Below are positions 1 through 9,331 of a stretch of 64,000 nt of DNA, piece after piece (the first letter of the stretch is position 1; every line of letters starts with the position of its first letter). Origin of the DNA: Pseudomonas sp. Root71 (GTDB lineage Bacteria; Pseudomonadota; Gammaproteobacteria; Pseudomonadales; Pseudomonadaceae); contig NZ_LMHY01000025.1 in assembly GCF_001429045.1 (NCBI RefSeq), positions 68,040 through 132,039 on the forward strand, in the 5' to 3' direction. The position numbers and the translations under genes were made by a program. The notes under the pieces are model-generated. The model was given only the letters and a program-made list of their open reading frames with translations. It had not been told where the DNA came from and searched no databases.

Positions 1-1
1 C

Positions 2-796
2 GCCGAGGTGATCCTGCTCAACCCGCAGCAGGCCACCCGCTTCAGCATCGCCGCCCTCGCCCAGGCCGCTTCGGTCAGCGAACCGACGGTCAACCGTTTC
101 TGCCGTTCGTTCGGCGTCAGCGGCTACCCCGAGCTCAAACTGCAACTGGCCCAGAGCCTGGCCAGTGGCGCCGCCTATGTCAGCCGTGCGGTGGAGGCCG
201 ATGACAATCCGGAGGCCTACACCCAGAAGATCTTCGGCAGCGCCATCGCCTCCCTGGACAGCGCCTGCCAGGCACTGGACCCGAACCTGATCAGCCGTGC
301 CGTCGACCTGCTGATCCAGGCGCGGCAAATCCACTTCTTCGGCCTCGGCGCCTCGGCCCCGGTGGCACTGGATGCGCAGCACAAGTTCTTCCGTTTCAAC
401 CTCGCCGTCACGGCCCACGCGGATGTGCTGATGCAGCGCATGATTGCCTCGGTGGCCCATACCGGCGAGTTGTTCGTGATCATTTCCTACACCGGCCGCA
501 CCCGCGAACTGGTGGAAGTGGCGCGCATCGCCCGGGAAAACGGTGCCTCGGTGCTTGGCCTGACCGCCGAGAACTCGCCACTGGCCAAGGCCAGTACCCT
601 GAGCCTGAATATCCCGCTGCCGGAAGACACCGACATCTACATGCCGATGACGTCGCGGATCATCCAGCTGACCGTGCTCGACGTACTCGCCACGGGCATG
701 ACCTTGCGTCGCGGGGTGGATTTCCAGCCGCATTTGCGCAAGATCAAGGAGAGCTTGAACGCGAGCCGGTATCCGGTGGGTGACGAGTTTAATTAG
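2..796 (+). CDS. hexR: HexR, RpiR-family regulator of glucose metabolism (5' end missing)
   Basis: Transcriptional repressor of the Entner-Doudoroff genes; family members release DNA on binding 2-keto-3-deoxy-6-phosphogluconate. The reading frame is open to the left window edge, so the N-terminus is cut off; about 264 residues remain of a usual length near 288. The first 45 visible residues hold an RpiR helix-turn-helix (segment [15 protein letters not shown]). A sugar-isomerase (SIS) domain follows, with the [16 protein letters not shown] and [12 protein letters not shown] segments. Position next to the mutarotase, oprB and gts genes is the usual Pseudomonas arrangement; zwf would be expected just outside the window. 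Two HexR boxes at 14604-14680 are likely targets. Confidence 0.93.
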   Translation, partial: AEVILLNPQQATRFSIAALAQAASVSEPTVNRFCRSFGVSGYPELKLQLAQSLASGAAYVSRAVEADDNPEAYTQKIFGSAIASLDSACQALDPNLISRAVDLLIQARQIHFFGLGASAPVALDAQHKFFRFNLAVTAHADVLMQRMIASVAHTGELFVIISYTGRTRELVEVARIARENGASVLGLTAENSPLAKASTLSLNIPLPEDTDIYMPMTSRIIQLTVLDVLATGMTLRRGVDFQPHLRKIKESLNASRYPVGDEFN

Positions 797-808
797 GACG
801 CTTCGCGC

Positions 809-895
809 AAAAGATCGCAGCCTCGTTTCACTCGTCAGCTCCTACAGGTATACGCGCTTGTGTAGGAGCTGCCGAAGGCTGCGATCTTTTGATCT
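809..895. repeat. REP pair, family 1 (imperfect inverted repeat)
   Basis: Right half has the TAGGAGCTGCCGAAGGCTGC core followed by GATCTTTTGATC; the left half is a degenerate inverted copy. It separates the convergent hexR and mutarotase genes, and the mutarotase reading frame runs into it. Confidence 0.85.
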
Positions 896-1755
896 TCTTT
901 ACACCCCCCCACCCGCGCCTGCAAACTCAAATGCGCCCGCTCCCCCGGTTTCAGGCACAGGCTGTCGGTGCCTCCACTCGCCGCTTCCACACAGACAAAT
1001 TCGGATATCTCGTTCCAGGTCACGCCGAGCAGCGGACGTGAACCGGGATGCCACACCACGGTGTCGGCCGTATCCCCGGTATCGATGCACAACGCCCGGT
1101 CCCAGGCATGGTCGTTCAACTGCAATTCGCCGTCGTGCTGGAACACCCGCTGGCATCCGCCGTCCACGCGCAATTCGCCTTCCTGCTGACAAACCTGCCG
1201 GCTCAACTGGTCGTAACCCTGCGCGCCCTCGAGCCCAGACAGCGCTATCTCACTGACATCGCCAATACGCCAGTAAGCATGCAAAGCCTGGCTCAACTGG
1301 CACGGCATGTCGTCCTGATGCTCGGTGCTCAGGCGCAATTCCATGCGTTCACCCAGGCGCGCGTGCAGGTCCACCTGCCAGTCGCACAGCTTCAGTTGCC
1401 AGTGCAATCGCACGCCATCGTCGTCACTGTTGCTGTCGAGCAGCTTCCAGTCGAGCAACCGCGCCCAGCCATGGGACGGCCAGGCGTTCTCGCTCGGATG
1501 CCGGCCATACCAGGGCCAACACACCGGCACGCCGCCACGAATGGCGCCGACCTGCGGCCACTTTGCCGCGCACCACAGCCAGGGTTTCTGGCCCTTGGGC
1601 TGGAAGTGCAGCAACTGCGCGCCCTGACGGCTGAACACCGCCTGACACAGCGGATGGTCGATCACCAGCACGTCGCGCGTCTGATAGCGCTCCCACGCGA
1701 ACACCGGACGTTCGCGCAAGGATTTGAAGAAGCGTTGTAGCGGATGCTCAAGCAT
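835..1755 (-). CDS. D-hexose-6-phosphate mutarotase (aldose 1-epimerase family, YeaD-like)
   Basis: Predicted to interconvert alpha and beta anomers of glucose-6-phosphate in the cytoplasm, feeding Zwf and the Entner-Doudoroff route. YeaD-type signatures are visible: GGVPVCWPWYGRH near residue 72 and HAYWRIGDVSEIALSGLEG in the middle. ATG at 1755 (protein starting MLEHPLQRF) is preferred to an upstream ATG at 1776 because the family begins there; this gives 306 aa. The odd point is the C-terminus: about the last 20 residues (from KEDQKIAAFGSSY) are encoded by the downstream REP element, and the stop lies inside that repeat. The core fold appears complete before it. Confidence 0.88.
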   Translation of the reverse strand: MLEHPLQRFFKSLRERPVFAWERYQTRDVLVIDHPLCQAVFSRQGAQLLHFQPKGQKPWLWCAAKWPQVGAIRGGVPVCWPWYGRHPSENAWPSHGWARLLDWKLLDSNSDDDGVRLHWQLKLCDWQVDLHARLGERMELRLSTEHQDDMPCQLSQALHAYWRIGDVSEIALSGLEGAQGYDQLSRQVCQQEGELRVDGGCQRVFQHDGELQLNDHAWDRALCIDTGDTADTVVWHPGSRPLLGVTWNEISEFVCVEAASGGTDSLCLKPGERAHLSLQARVGGCKEDQKIAAFGSSYTSAYTCRS

Positions 1756-1800
1756 GTGCCACGGTCCTGAAATCAACTGTCACCGGGGTGCGCGGCCCGC

Positions 1801-1830
1801 AAAAAAAAGCGGACAGCCATGGCTGTCCGC
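1801..1830 (-). terminator. Rho-independent terminator of the gts-oprB operon
   Basis: Perfect hairpin GCGGACAGCC/GGCTGTCCGC at 1809-1830 with an eight-T run on the minus strand (1801-1808), 39 bp past the oprB stop. Confidence 0.9.
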
Positions 1831-1868
1831 AAATATGCGCACATGGAGAGAAGCTTATCGCAGACGCG

Positions 1869-3215
1869 TTAGAACACCGACTGAATTTTCAGGCCGGCCA
1901 CCAGCGCGTTGTCGACTTCATCCACACCACCCGGGTGCGTGACGTATTGCAGGTTGGGACGTACGGTCAGCCAGTTGGTCACGTGGAAGCCGTAGTTGAT
2001 CTCGTAGTTGTATTCGGTTTCACGAATCGGCGAGAACAGCGGATTGTCGTATTCCGAAACACCGTTGGCCACGTTGGTCAGCTCGGCGTTTTTCTTCACG
2101 TCATCGTTGACATGGATACGAGCGAAACCGATGCCCACGTCATCCTTCGGTCGCGCGTCGAACGGGCCCTTGTACACGAACATCAGCGACTGGTAGTTGT
2201 CGATGAAGTTGGTGTCCTTGTCGTGGAACGTGGCGTTGGCCGCGATGTTCAGACCACGGGAAGCATCGCCATTGTGGCTGGTGAGTTGCTGCTGCGCGAC
2301 GAACCAGTAGCCGTGCTTGCTATCGTGGACGCGATAAGGGTTGCCGCTGGTCGCTGCGTTCTGGCCGTTGTCGTCTTCGAGAACGTCGTCTGCCGGGGCT
2401 GTGCTTTTGTAGTAACCGACACGGTACTCGCCCGGCAGGTTGTTGATCTTCGGCGACCAGACCAGTTCGACCGGCAACACGGTGCCCTCAGTGCCACTGC
2501 CGCTGAGTTTGAAACCGTTACCGTGTTCCAGTTGCGTCGGGTTCTGGTTGTACGCACCAATCTGAGCGTAGAGCTCGTCGTTGATGTTGTACTTCACGCG
2601 GATCGCCGCCTGGCTGACCGGCCAGTTGTACCAGATGTTGGTGGCCCAGTTACCGACCTGGGATCCACAGAACGCCAGGTTCTGGAATTCGCACGGGAAG
2701 GTGTTGAAGTCTTCACCTTCACCGAAGTAACCGGCCTTGACGTCCAGCTTGTTGTCGAAGAACTGGTGCTGAATCCACAGCTGGGTCAGACGGACCATGT
2801 GGCCGCGACCATAGACTTCCTGGGAGGAACTCAAGGTGCCGGCACGTGGATCGCCAATACGGTCGTTGGAGATGTTTTCGCCGTTACGGTTGGTGAGCTG
2901 GATTTTGGCCTGGGTGTTATCCCAGCCGAACAGTTTTTCCAGGTCCAGCGCCGCGCCCAGGCCAAACTGGTCGGCATAGCGCGCGGTCTTGTCATCGTTG
3001 AACCCGCCATGCAGGTTGCCACCGACTTCACCAACGTAGTCCATCTTGATGTCGATACCCTGCTCGATCAGCTTGGTACGCTCGCCACCCCAGTCGCCCG
3101 TCATCCATTTGGAGTCTGAGCTGAACGCTTCATCGGCCATCGCATTGCCGGCCAGAACCAGTGCTGCCGCTGCTGAAACCTGGCAGATCAACCGGGCCTT
3201 GTTCTTCATCTTCAT
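1869..3215 (-). CDS. oprB: Carbohydrate-selective porin OprB
   Basis: Outer-membrane channel for glucose and other sugars. 448 aa with a signal peptide ending near residue 27 (ALVLAGNAMA-DEA), the OprB opening motif WMTGDWGGERTKL, beta-strand-rich body (YGRGHMVRLTQLWIQHQFF, VGYYKS, ITNWLTVRPNLQYVTHPG-type segment) and a C-terminal Phe typical of barrel proteins. It follows gtsD and shares the terminator at 1801. An A-rich Hfq/Crc-type motif (3229-3241) precedes the ribosome-binding site. Expression is probably under GltR/HexR-linked control and catabolite repression, as in other pseudomonads (family knowledge). Confidence 0.95.
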   Translation of the reverse strand: MKMKNKARLICQVSAAAALVLAGNAMADEAFSSDSKWMTGDWGGERTKLIEQGIDIKMDYVGEVGGNLHGGFNDDKTARYADQFGLGAALDLEKLFGWDNTQAKIQLTNRNGENISNDRIGDPRAGTLSSSQEVYGRGHMVRLTQLWIQHQFFDNKLDVKAGYFGEGEDFNTFPCEFQNLAFCGSQVGNWATNIWYNWPVSQAAIRVKYNINDELYAQIGAYNQNPTQLEHGNGFKLSGSGTEGTVLPVELVWSPKINNLPGEYRVGYYKSTAPADDVLEDDNGQNAATSGNPYRVHDSKHGYWFVAQQQLTSHNGDASRGLNIAANATFHDKDTNFIDNYQSLMFVYKGPFDARPKDDVGIGFARIHVNDDVKKNAELTNVANGVSEYDNPLFSPIRETEYNYEINYGFHVTNWLTVRPNLQYVTHPGGVDEVDNALVAGLKIQSVF

Positions 3216-3228
3216 CCCTACTTCCTCG

Positions 3229-3241
3229 TTTTATTGTTATT
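3229..3241 (-). promoter_or_regulatory. Candidate Hfq/Crc (CA-motif) site before oprB
   Basis: On the minus strand AATAACAATAAAA lies just 5' of the GAGG ribosome-binding region and start codon of oprB. It fits the AANAANAA pattern bound by Hfq with Crc. Confidence 0.55.
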
Positions 3242-3309
3242 AACTTTTCTTCTTTAACGCGGTTACATCAGTTGCGATGCGCGACAGGCCGCGCACCACG
3301 GATTCCCCT

Positions 3310-3398
3310 GTGGGAGCGGGCTTGCTCGCGAATGCGGTGTGCCCTTCAACGCAGATGTCGACTGATCCACCGCTTTCGCGAGCAAGCCCGCTCCCACA
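3310..3398. repeat. REP pair, family 2
   Basis: Inverted halves with the core TGTGGGAGCGGGCTTGCTCG, in the gap between gtsD and oprB. It lies inside the operon. Confidence 0.85.
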
Positions 3399-3409
3399 TT
3401 TCTTGATCT

Positions 3410-4570
<1,161 letters not shown>

Positions 4571-4574
4571 GTTT

Positions 4575-5420
4575 CTACCCCTTGACCGCGCCGGACGTCA
4601 GCCCACGCAGGAAATACTTGCCAGCGAATATGTAGACCAGCAGTGTCGGCAGCCCGGCGATCATCGCGGCGGCCATATCAACGTTGTATTCCTTGGCCCC
4701 GGTGCTGGTGTTGACCAGGTTGTTCAGGGCCACGGTAATTGGCTGGGCGTCGCCACTGGCGAACACCACGCCGAACAGGAAGTCGTTCCAGATCTGGGTG
4801 AACTGCCAGATCAGGCAGACCATCACGATCGGGATCGACATCGGCAGCAGGATCTTCAGGAAGATCGTGAAGAAGCCCGCGCCATCGAGCCTTGCGGCCT
4901 TGACCAGCGCATCCGGAATGCTCACGTAGTAGTTGCGGAAGAACAGCGTGGTGAACGCCAGGCCGTAGACCACGTGCACCAGCACCAGGCCGGTGGTGGT
5001 GTTGGCCAGGCCGAACTTGCCGAGGGTGAACGAGGCCGGCAGCAGCACGGTCTGGAACGGCAGGAAGCAGCCGAACAGCAGCAGGCCGAAGAACAGCTGT
5101 GAACCACGGAAGCGCCACATCGACAGCACGTAGCCATTCATCGCACCAATAAACGTGGAAATCAGCACCGCTGGCACGGTGATCTTCACCGAGTTCCAGA
5201 AGTAGCCACCGACCACGTCCCAGGCCTTGATCCAGCCGATGCCGTCGATCACGGTCGGCCAGCTCAACAGATTGCCGGTACGGATGTCTTCCGGGGATTT
5301 GAAACTGGTCAGCAGCATCACCACCAACGGAATCAGGTACACCGCCGCTGCCAACAGCAGGGTGGCGTAGATCGCGATGCGGCTGAAGCTCAATGCTGGT
5401 TTGCCGAGTTGATTAGTCAT
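4575..5420 (-). CDS. gtsC: Sugar ABC transporter permease GtsC
   Basis: Inner-membrane permease, 281 aa, MalG type. Six hydrophobic helices are visible, beginning IAIYATLLLAAAVYLIPLVVMLL. The EAA loop with the usual conserved Gly is at about residues 178-197 (KAARLDGAGFFTIFLKILLP). The start overlaps the end of gtsB by 8 bp, pointing to translational coupling. Confidence 0.95.
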   Translation of the reverse strand: MTNQLGKPALSFSRIAIYATLLLAAAVYLIPLVVMLLTSFKSPEDIRTGNLLSWPTVIDGIGWIKAWDVVGGYFWNSVKITVPAVLISTFIGAMNGYVLSMWRFRGSQLFFGLLLFGCFLPFQTVLLPASFTLGKFGLANTTTGLVLVHVVYGLAFTTLFFRNYYVSIPDALVKAARLDGAGFFTIFLKILLPMSIPIVMVCLIWQFTQIWNDFLFGVVFASGDAQPITVALNNLVNTSTGAKEYNVDMAAAMIAGLPTLLVYIFAGKYFLRGLTSGAVKG

Positions 5421-6321
5421 GGCGTTTGCCTCGCAGCTCGGAGTACAGGTACGGCACGAGGATGGTCAGCACGGCACCGAGCATCAGCATGGCGCTGGCC
5501 GAACCGATGCCCATCTGGCCACGGCTGAAGGTGAAGGAATACATGAACATTGCCGGCAGGTCGGAGGAGTAACCCGGACCGCCCGCGGTCATCGCCGCGA
5601 CCAGGTCGAAGCTCTTGATCGCGATGTGCGCCAGGATCATGAAGGCACTGAAGAACACCGGGCGCAGGCTCGGCAGGACGATCTTCAGGTAGATGGTCGG
5701 CAGGCTCGCACCGTCGACTTGCGCGGCACGGATGATCGATTGATCGACACCGCGCAGACCGGCAAGGAACATCGCCATGACAAACCCGGAGGCTTGCCAC
5801 ACGGCGGCGATCACCAGGCAGTAAACGACGCGATCCTGATCCACCAGCCAGTCGAGACGAAAGCCCTCCCAGCCCCAGTCACGCAGCATCTTGTCCAGGC
5901 CCAGGCCTGGGTTGAGCAGCCATTTCCACGCGGTACCGGTGACGATCATCGACAGCGCCATCGGGTACAGGTAGACGGTGCGGATGAAGCCTTCCTTGCG
6001 AATGCGCTGGTCCAGCAGCACCGCGAGGAACACGCCCAGCACCAGGCTGATGCCGATGAACATGCCGCCGAACAGCGCGAGGTTCTTGCTCGCGACCCAC
6101 CAGCGGTCGTTGTCCATCAAGCGCATGTATTGCTGCAGGCCGACCCACTTGTAGCTCGGCATGAAGCTGGAGTTGGTGAAGGACAGAATGAACGTCCAGA
6201 TGATGTAACCGTAGAAACCAACCAACACGATCAGCATGCTCGGCGCGAGTACCAACTTGGGTAGCCAGCGTTGCAGCGCATCGAACGGTGAGGCTTTGCT
6301 GAAAACCGCCACAGAGCTCAT
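5413..6321 (-). CDS. gtsB: Sugar ABC transporter permease GtsB
   Basis: Inner-membrane permease, 302 aa, MalF/UgpA type. The first helix is near residues 25-48 (LVLAPSMLIVLVGFYGYIIW); the EAA loop reads RAAQVDGASLPTIYLKIVLP at about residues 203-222. It pairs with GtsC. A REP pair lies between it and gtsA, which may tune the binding-protein to permease ratio. Confidence 0.95.
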   Translation of the reverse strand: MSSVAVFSKASPFDALQRWLPKLVLAPSMLIVLVGFYGYIIWTFILSFTNSSFMPSYKWVGLQQYMRLMDNDRWWVASKNLALFGGMFIGISLVLGVFLAVLLDQRIRKEGFIRTVYLYPMALSMIVTGTAWKWLLNPGLGLDKMLRDWGWEGFRLDWLVDQDRVVYCLVIAAVWQASGFVMAMFLAGLRGVDQSIIRAAQVDGASLPTIYLKIVLPSLRPVFFSAFMILAHIAIKSFDLVAAMTAGGPGYSSDLPAMFMYSFTFSRGQMGIGSASAMLMLGAVLTILVPYLYSELRGKRHD

Positions 6322-6365
6322 CGGGATAATCCAGGTTTAGATGTAAGGATCGGAGTGCGATCCCT

Positions 6366-6450
6366 TGTAGGAGCTGCCGCAGGCTGCGATCTTTTGATCT
6401 TGATTTTAAAAAACAAAATCAAAAGATCGCAGCCTGCGGCAGCTCCTACA
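6366..6450. repeat. REP pair, family 1
   Basis: Two near-perfect inverted copies of TGTAGGAGCTGCCGCAGGCT with an A/T-rich centre, between gtsA and gtsB. It can fold into a long hairpin in the operon mRNA. Confidence 0.9.
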
Positions 6451-6467
6451 GGGGGGATGCCAGGGAA

Positions 6468-7766
6468 TTACTGGGCAGCTTTGACAGCCGAGGCCAGTTG
6501 GGCGCTGGCCTTGGCCGGGTCAGCATCCTTGTCGTTCATGAAGTTGGTGACCACGTCGAAGATCGCGCCTTGCACCGCCAGGGAAGTGGCCATGTTGTGC
6601 GCCATGCTCGGTTGCAGGCCGCCGGTCTTGTCGTCCGCGATGAAGTCCTTGGCCGACTTCTGGGCGCACTCGTCGAAGCCGAGCTTGTCCATTTCGTTCA
6701 GCATGTCGTTACGCACCGGGATCGAACCCTTGTTCATGCTGAAGACTTTCTGGAAATCGGTACCCAAGGCGACCTTGGCCAGGTCTTGCTGGGCAGCGAT
6801 GTCGCCCTTGCGATCGGCCTTGAGCTTGAACACCGCCAGGGAGTCGATGTTGTAGGTGAAGGCTTTTTCAGTGCCCGGGAAAGCTACGCACAGGTAGTCC
6901 TTGCCCGCGACTTTCTTCGCCGCCGTCCACTCGCTTTTCGCCCAGTCGCCCATCATCTGCATGCCGGCCTTGCCGTTGATGACGTCGGCGGCGGCGATGT
7001 TCCAGTCACGACCGGCGCGGTTCGGGTCCATGTAGCCGGTGATCTTTTTCAGCTCGGCGAACGACTTGGTCATCTCCGGGCCGGACAGGGTTTTCTGGTC
7101 CAGGTCCACCAGGGCTTTCTTGTAGCCGTCAGCACCCATGACCGAGAGCACGATGTCTTCGAACACGGTGCTGTCCTGCCAAGGCTGACCGCCGTGGGCG
7201 AGCGCAATGAAGCCGGCGGCCTTGAGCTTGTCGCCGGCGGCATAGAATTCTTCGAGGGTGGTCGGGGCTTTTTCGATCCCGGCTTTCTTGAACACCTGCG
7301 GGTTGATCCACAGCCAGTTGACGCGGTGGATGTTCACCGGCACGGCGACGTAGTCACCTTCGTACTTCACGGTGTCGGAGACTTTCTTCGACAGCAGGCC
7401 ATCCCAGTTTTCGGACTTGGATACTTCTTTCAACGCGTCGGTGCTGAGCAGGCCGGTGCTGCCCCACTCCTGGATGTCCGGGCCCTTGATCTGTGCAACG
7501 CCCGGCGGGTTGCCGGCTACGGCGCGACTCTTGAGTACGGTCATGGCCGTGGAACCGCCACCGCCGGCGACTGCGCCGTCCTTCCAGGTGAAGCCGTCTT
7601 TTTCGACTTGAGCCTTCAGGACATCGACCGCTGCTTTTTCACCACCGGAAGTCCACCAGTGAACGACTTCAACGGAACCTTTGGATTCGGCGGCCAGGAC
7701 ACTGAGGGGAAGTGCAGACAGGGAAGCGAGAGAAATGACAGTAGCGAGGCGAGAAATCGCATTCAT
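6468..7766 (-). CDS. gtsA: Periplasmic glucose/mannose-binding protein GtsA
   Basis: Extracellular solute-binding protein family 1, 432 aa. A signal peptide ends near residue 25 ([13 protein letters not shown]). The mature protein opens [13 protein letters not shown], typical of sugar binders, and carries the [11 protein letters not shown] segment seen in this family. First gene of gtsABCD-oprB. The ribosome-binding region is preceded by an A-rich AACAACAAG motif. The epimerase gene lies 117 bp upstream in the same direction, so it could be co-transcribed. Confidence 0.95.
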   Translation of the reverse strand: MNAISRLATVISLASLSALPLSVLAAESKGSVEVVHWWTSGGEKAAVDVLKAQVEKDGFTWKDGAVAGGGGSTAMTVLKSRAVAGNPPGVAQIKGPDIQEWGSTGLLSTDALKEVSKSENWDGLLSKKVSDTVKYEGDYVAVPVNIHRVNWLWINPQVFKKAGIEKAPTTLEEFYAAGDKLKAAGFIALAHGGQPWQDSTVFEDIVLSVMGADGYKKALVDLDQKTLSGPEMTKSFAELKKITGYMDPNRAGRDWNIAAADVINGKAGMQMMGDWAKSEWTAAKKVAGKDYLCVAFPGTEKAFTYNIDSLAVFKLKADRKGDIAAQQDLAKVALGTDFQKVFSMNKGSIPVRNDMLNEMDKLGFDECAQKSAKDFIADDKTGGLQPSMAHNMATSLAVQGAIFDVVTNFMNDKDADPAKASAQLASAVKAAQ

Positions 7767-7780
7767 CTAGGAGCACCTTT

Positions 7781-7789
7781 CTTGTTGTT
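7781..7789 (-). promoter_or_regulatory. Candidate Hfq/Crc site before gtsA
   Basis: Minus strand AACAACAAG immediately before the AAAGGTG ribosome-binding region of gtsA; fits the AANAANAA catabolite-repression motif. Confidence 0.55.
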
Positions 7790-7838
7790 ATGCATGCAAG
7801 TCTGTTGCTTGCGCTGCATAGGATTCTAAACAGGGGAT

Positions 7839-7863
7839 ATCCCTTCGCAGGTAACGAAGGGAT
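7839..7863. other. Inverted repeat between epimerase gene and gtsA
   Basis: Nine-base arms ATCCCTTCG/CGAAGGGAT around a 7-base centre. No T-run follows on the minus strand, so a terminator is unlikely. It could be a regulator operator or a processing hairpin in the gtsA leader. Confidence 0.4.
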
Positions 7864-7883
7864 GCGCGAATGTCACCGCATGG

Positions 7884-9143
7884 TTACATAGAACCGCTCT
7901 GGGACAACTGCGCCAGCGCCGTAGCCATGCTTGGCGCCAACGCCAGGCGCGGAATCAGCACGGCTTGCCAGGCGTGGTAAAGGTCAGGCTTGCCGGGCCA
8001 GATATCGGCACTCGGGCGGTTCAGCGGATCGAGTTCGTGATGCCAGCTGCCGCCTTCGCGGTCGATGAAATGACTGTCAGAGAATTCCCAGAACAGTCGG
8101 TACCAGTGTTCGTATTGTTCATCGCCGGTGCGCTTGAGCAAGGCACTGGCGGCGGCGCTGGCTTCGCAATGGGTCCAGTGCAGGCGATGGCGGACCACCG
8201 CTTTGTTGTCCCAGTCCAGGGTGTAGACGATGCCCGGCGCGCCATCGACATCCCAGCCGTGGAGGCAATTGTGCTCGAACAGTTTTTGCGCATCGGTGAC
8301 CAGCCAGCCCGGCGTGAGCATCCCCGCTCTCACCCGCGAAGCTTCGAGGTGCAGCAACAGCCGCGCCCACTCGAAACCATGGCCAGGCGTGGTGCCGTAA
8401 GGGCGGAAGCCGTCGGCCGGATTGTCGTGGTTGTAGTCCCGCAGTGGCTGCCAGGCGCGGTCGAAATGCTCGATCACCAGGTAATCGTTGGCGGCGGCGT
8501 GGCCATGGATCACTCGTTCGACAATCCGTTGGGCGCGGCTCAGCCAGCGGTTGTCATCGGTGACATCGGCCAGGGCGAGGAAGGCCTCGGTGGCGTGCAT
8601 GTTGCTGTTGGCGCCCCGGTACGCCTCCTCTTCGCTCCAGTCGCGCCTGAAAGACTCGCGCATCGCGCCTTCTTCTTCGCACCAGAAATAAGTGTCGATG
8701 ATATCGATCGAGTCATCGAGCAAGGCTTGCGCACCGGGACGCTGCGCGACCACCGCAGAACTGGCGGCCAGCGCGACGAAAGCGTGCAGATAGGCATTCT
8801 TGCCGGTATTGCCGTCGCGGTGTTCGGCAGTCGCGAACCAGCCGCCATGCAGCGCATCCCGCAATGGTCCGCGCAGGGCGGCAACACCGTGATCCACCAG
8901 CTCGGCAAAACCCGGCAAGCCCTGAATATGGGCCATGGCAAAGCTATGGGTCATGCGCGCGGTGTTCATGGTGTGGGCTTGCGCATCAGCTGGGAGACGG
9001 CCTTTTTCATCGAGGTTGCCGAAGCCTTCAGGCAGTTTCGAAGCCTTGGCAAAGGCCAGCAGGCGCAAGCCTTCGGTGGCGAGCCATTGCTGATGGGCAG
9101 GTGCATTCAGCCAACTGCTGAAGGCCGGTTGGAAGGTGTCCAT
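7884..9143 (-). CDS. AGE family epimerase/isomerase (N-acylglucosamine 2-epimerase fold)
   Basis: 419 aa, the usual length of the (alpha/alpha)6-barrel N-acylglucosamine 2-epimerase / mannose isomerase / YihS family. Motifs visible: RMTHSFAMAH near residue 64 (the family's active-site-lining segment), GLEWARLL-like GHGFEWARLLLHLE in the centre, and HWTHCEASAAASALL with DREGGSWHHELD towards the end, which hold the expected catalytic His residues. Its position between the sugar-responsive two-component genes and the gts importer suggests isomerisation of imported mannose or a related aldose (inference). The start is backed by a nearby A-rich motif and an AAGGT ribosome-binding region. Confidence 0.85.
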   Translation of the reverse strand: MDTFQPAFSSWLNAPAHQQWLATEGLRLLAFAKASKLPEGFGNLDEKGRLPADAQAHTMNTARMTHSFAMAHIQGLPGFAELVDHGVAALRGPLRDALHGGWFATAEHRDGNTGKNAYLHAFVALAASSAVVAQRPGAQALLDDSIDIIDTYFWCEEEGAMRESFRRDWSEEEAYRGANSNMHATEAFLALADVTDDNRWLSRAQRIVERVIHGHAAANDYLVIEHFDRAWQPLRDYNHDNPADGFRPYGTTPGHGFEWARLLLHLEASRVRAGMLTPGWLVTDAQKLFEHNCLHGWDVDGAPGIVYTLDWDNKAVVRHRLHWTHCEASAAASALLKRTGDEQYEHWYRLFWEFSDSHFIDREGGSWHHELDPLNRPSADIWPGKPDLYHAWQAVLIPRLALAPSMATALAQLSQSGSM

Positions 9144-9151
9144 GGCGTACC

Positions 9152-9163
9152 TTTTTTGTTGTT
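9152..9163 (-). promoter_or_regulatory. Candidate Hfq/Crc site before the epimerase gene
   Basis: Minus strand AACAACAAAAAA directly before the AGGT ribosome-binding region; same type of motif as before gtsA. Confidence 0.5.
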
Positions 9164-9254
9164 ATGACTGAGGGGCAGCATAAACAACGGACGAAGGCGG
9201 GCTTGTAACGAAGGGGGTGGGTTATGTCACCAGGCTGTGACAATTGCATAGCAA

Positions 9255-9328
9255 GATCAAAAGATCGCAGCCTTCGGCAGCTCCTACAGGGATCCATGTA
9301 GGAGCTGCCGAAGGCTGCGATCTTTTGA
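9255..9328. repeat. REP pair, family 1
   Basis: Inverted copies of the TGTAGGAGCTGCCGAAGGCT core around a short GGGATCCA centre. It ends 4 bp before the gtrS stop codon. Confidence 0.9.
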
Positions 9329-9331
9329 CTT

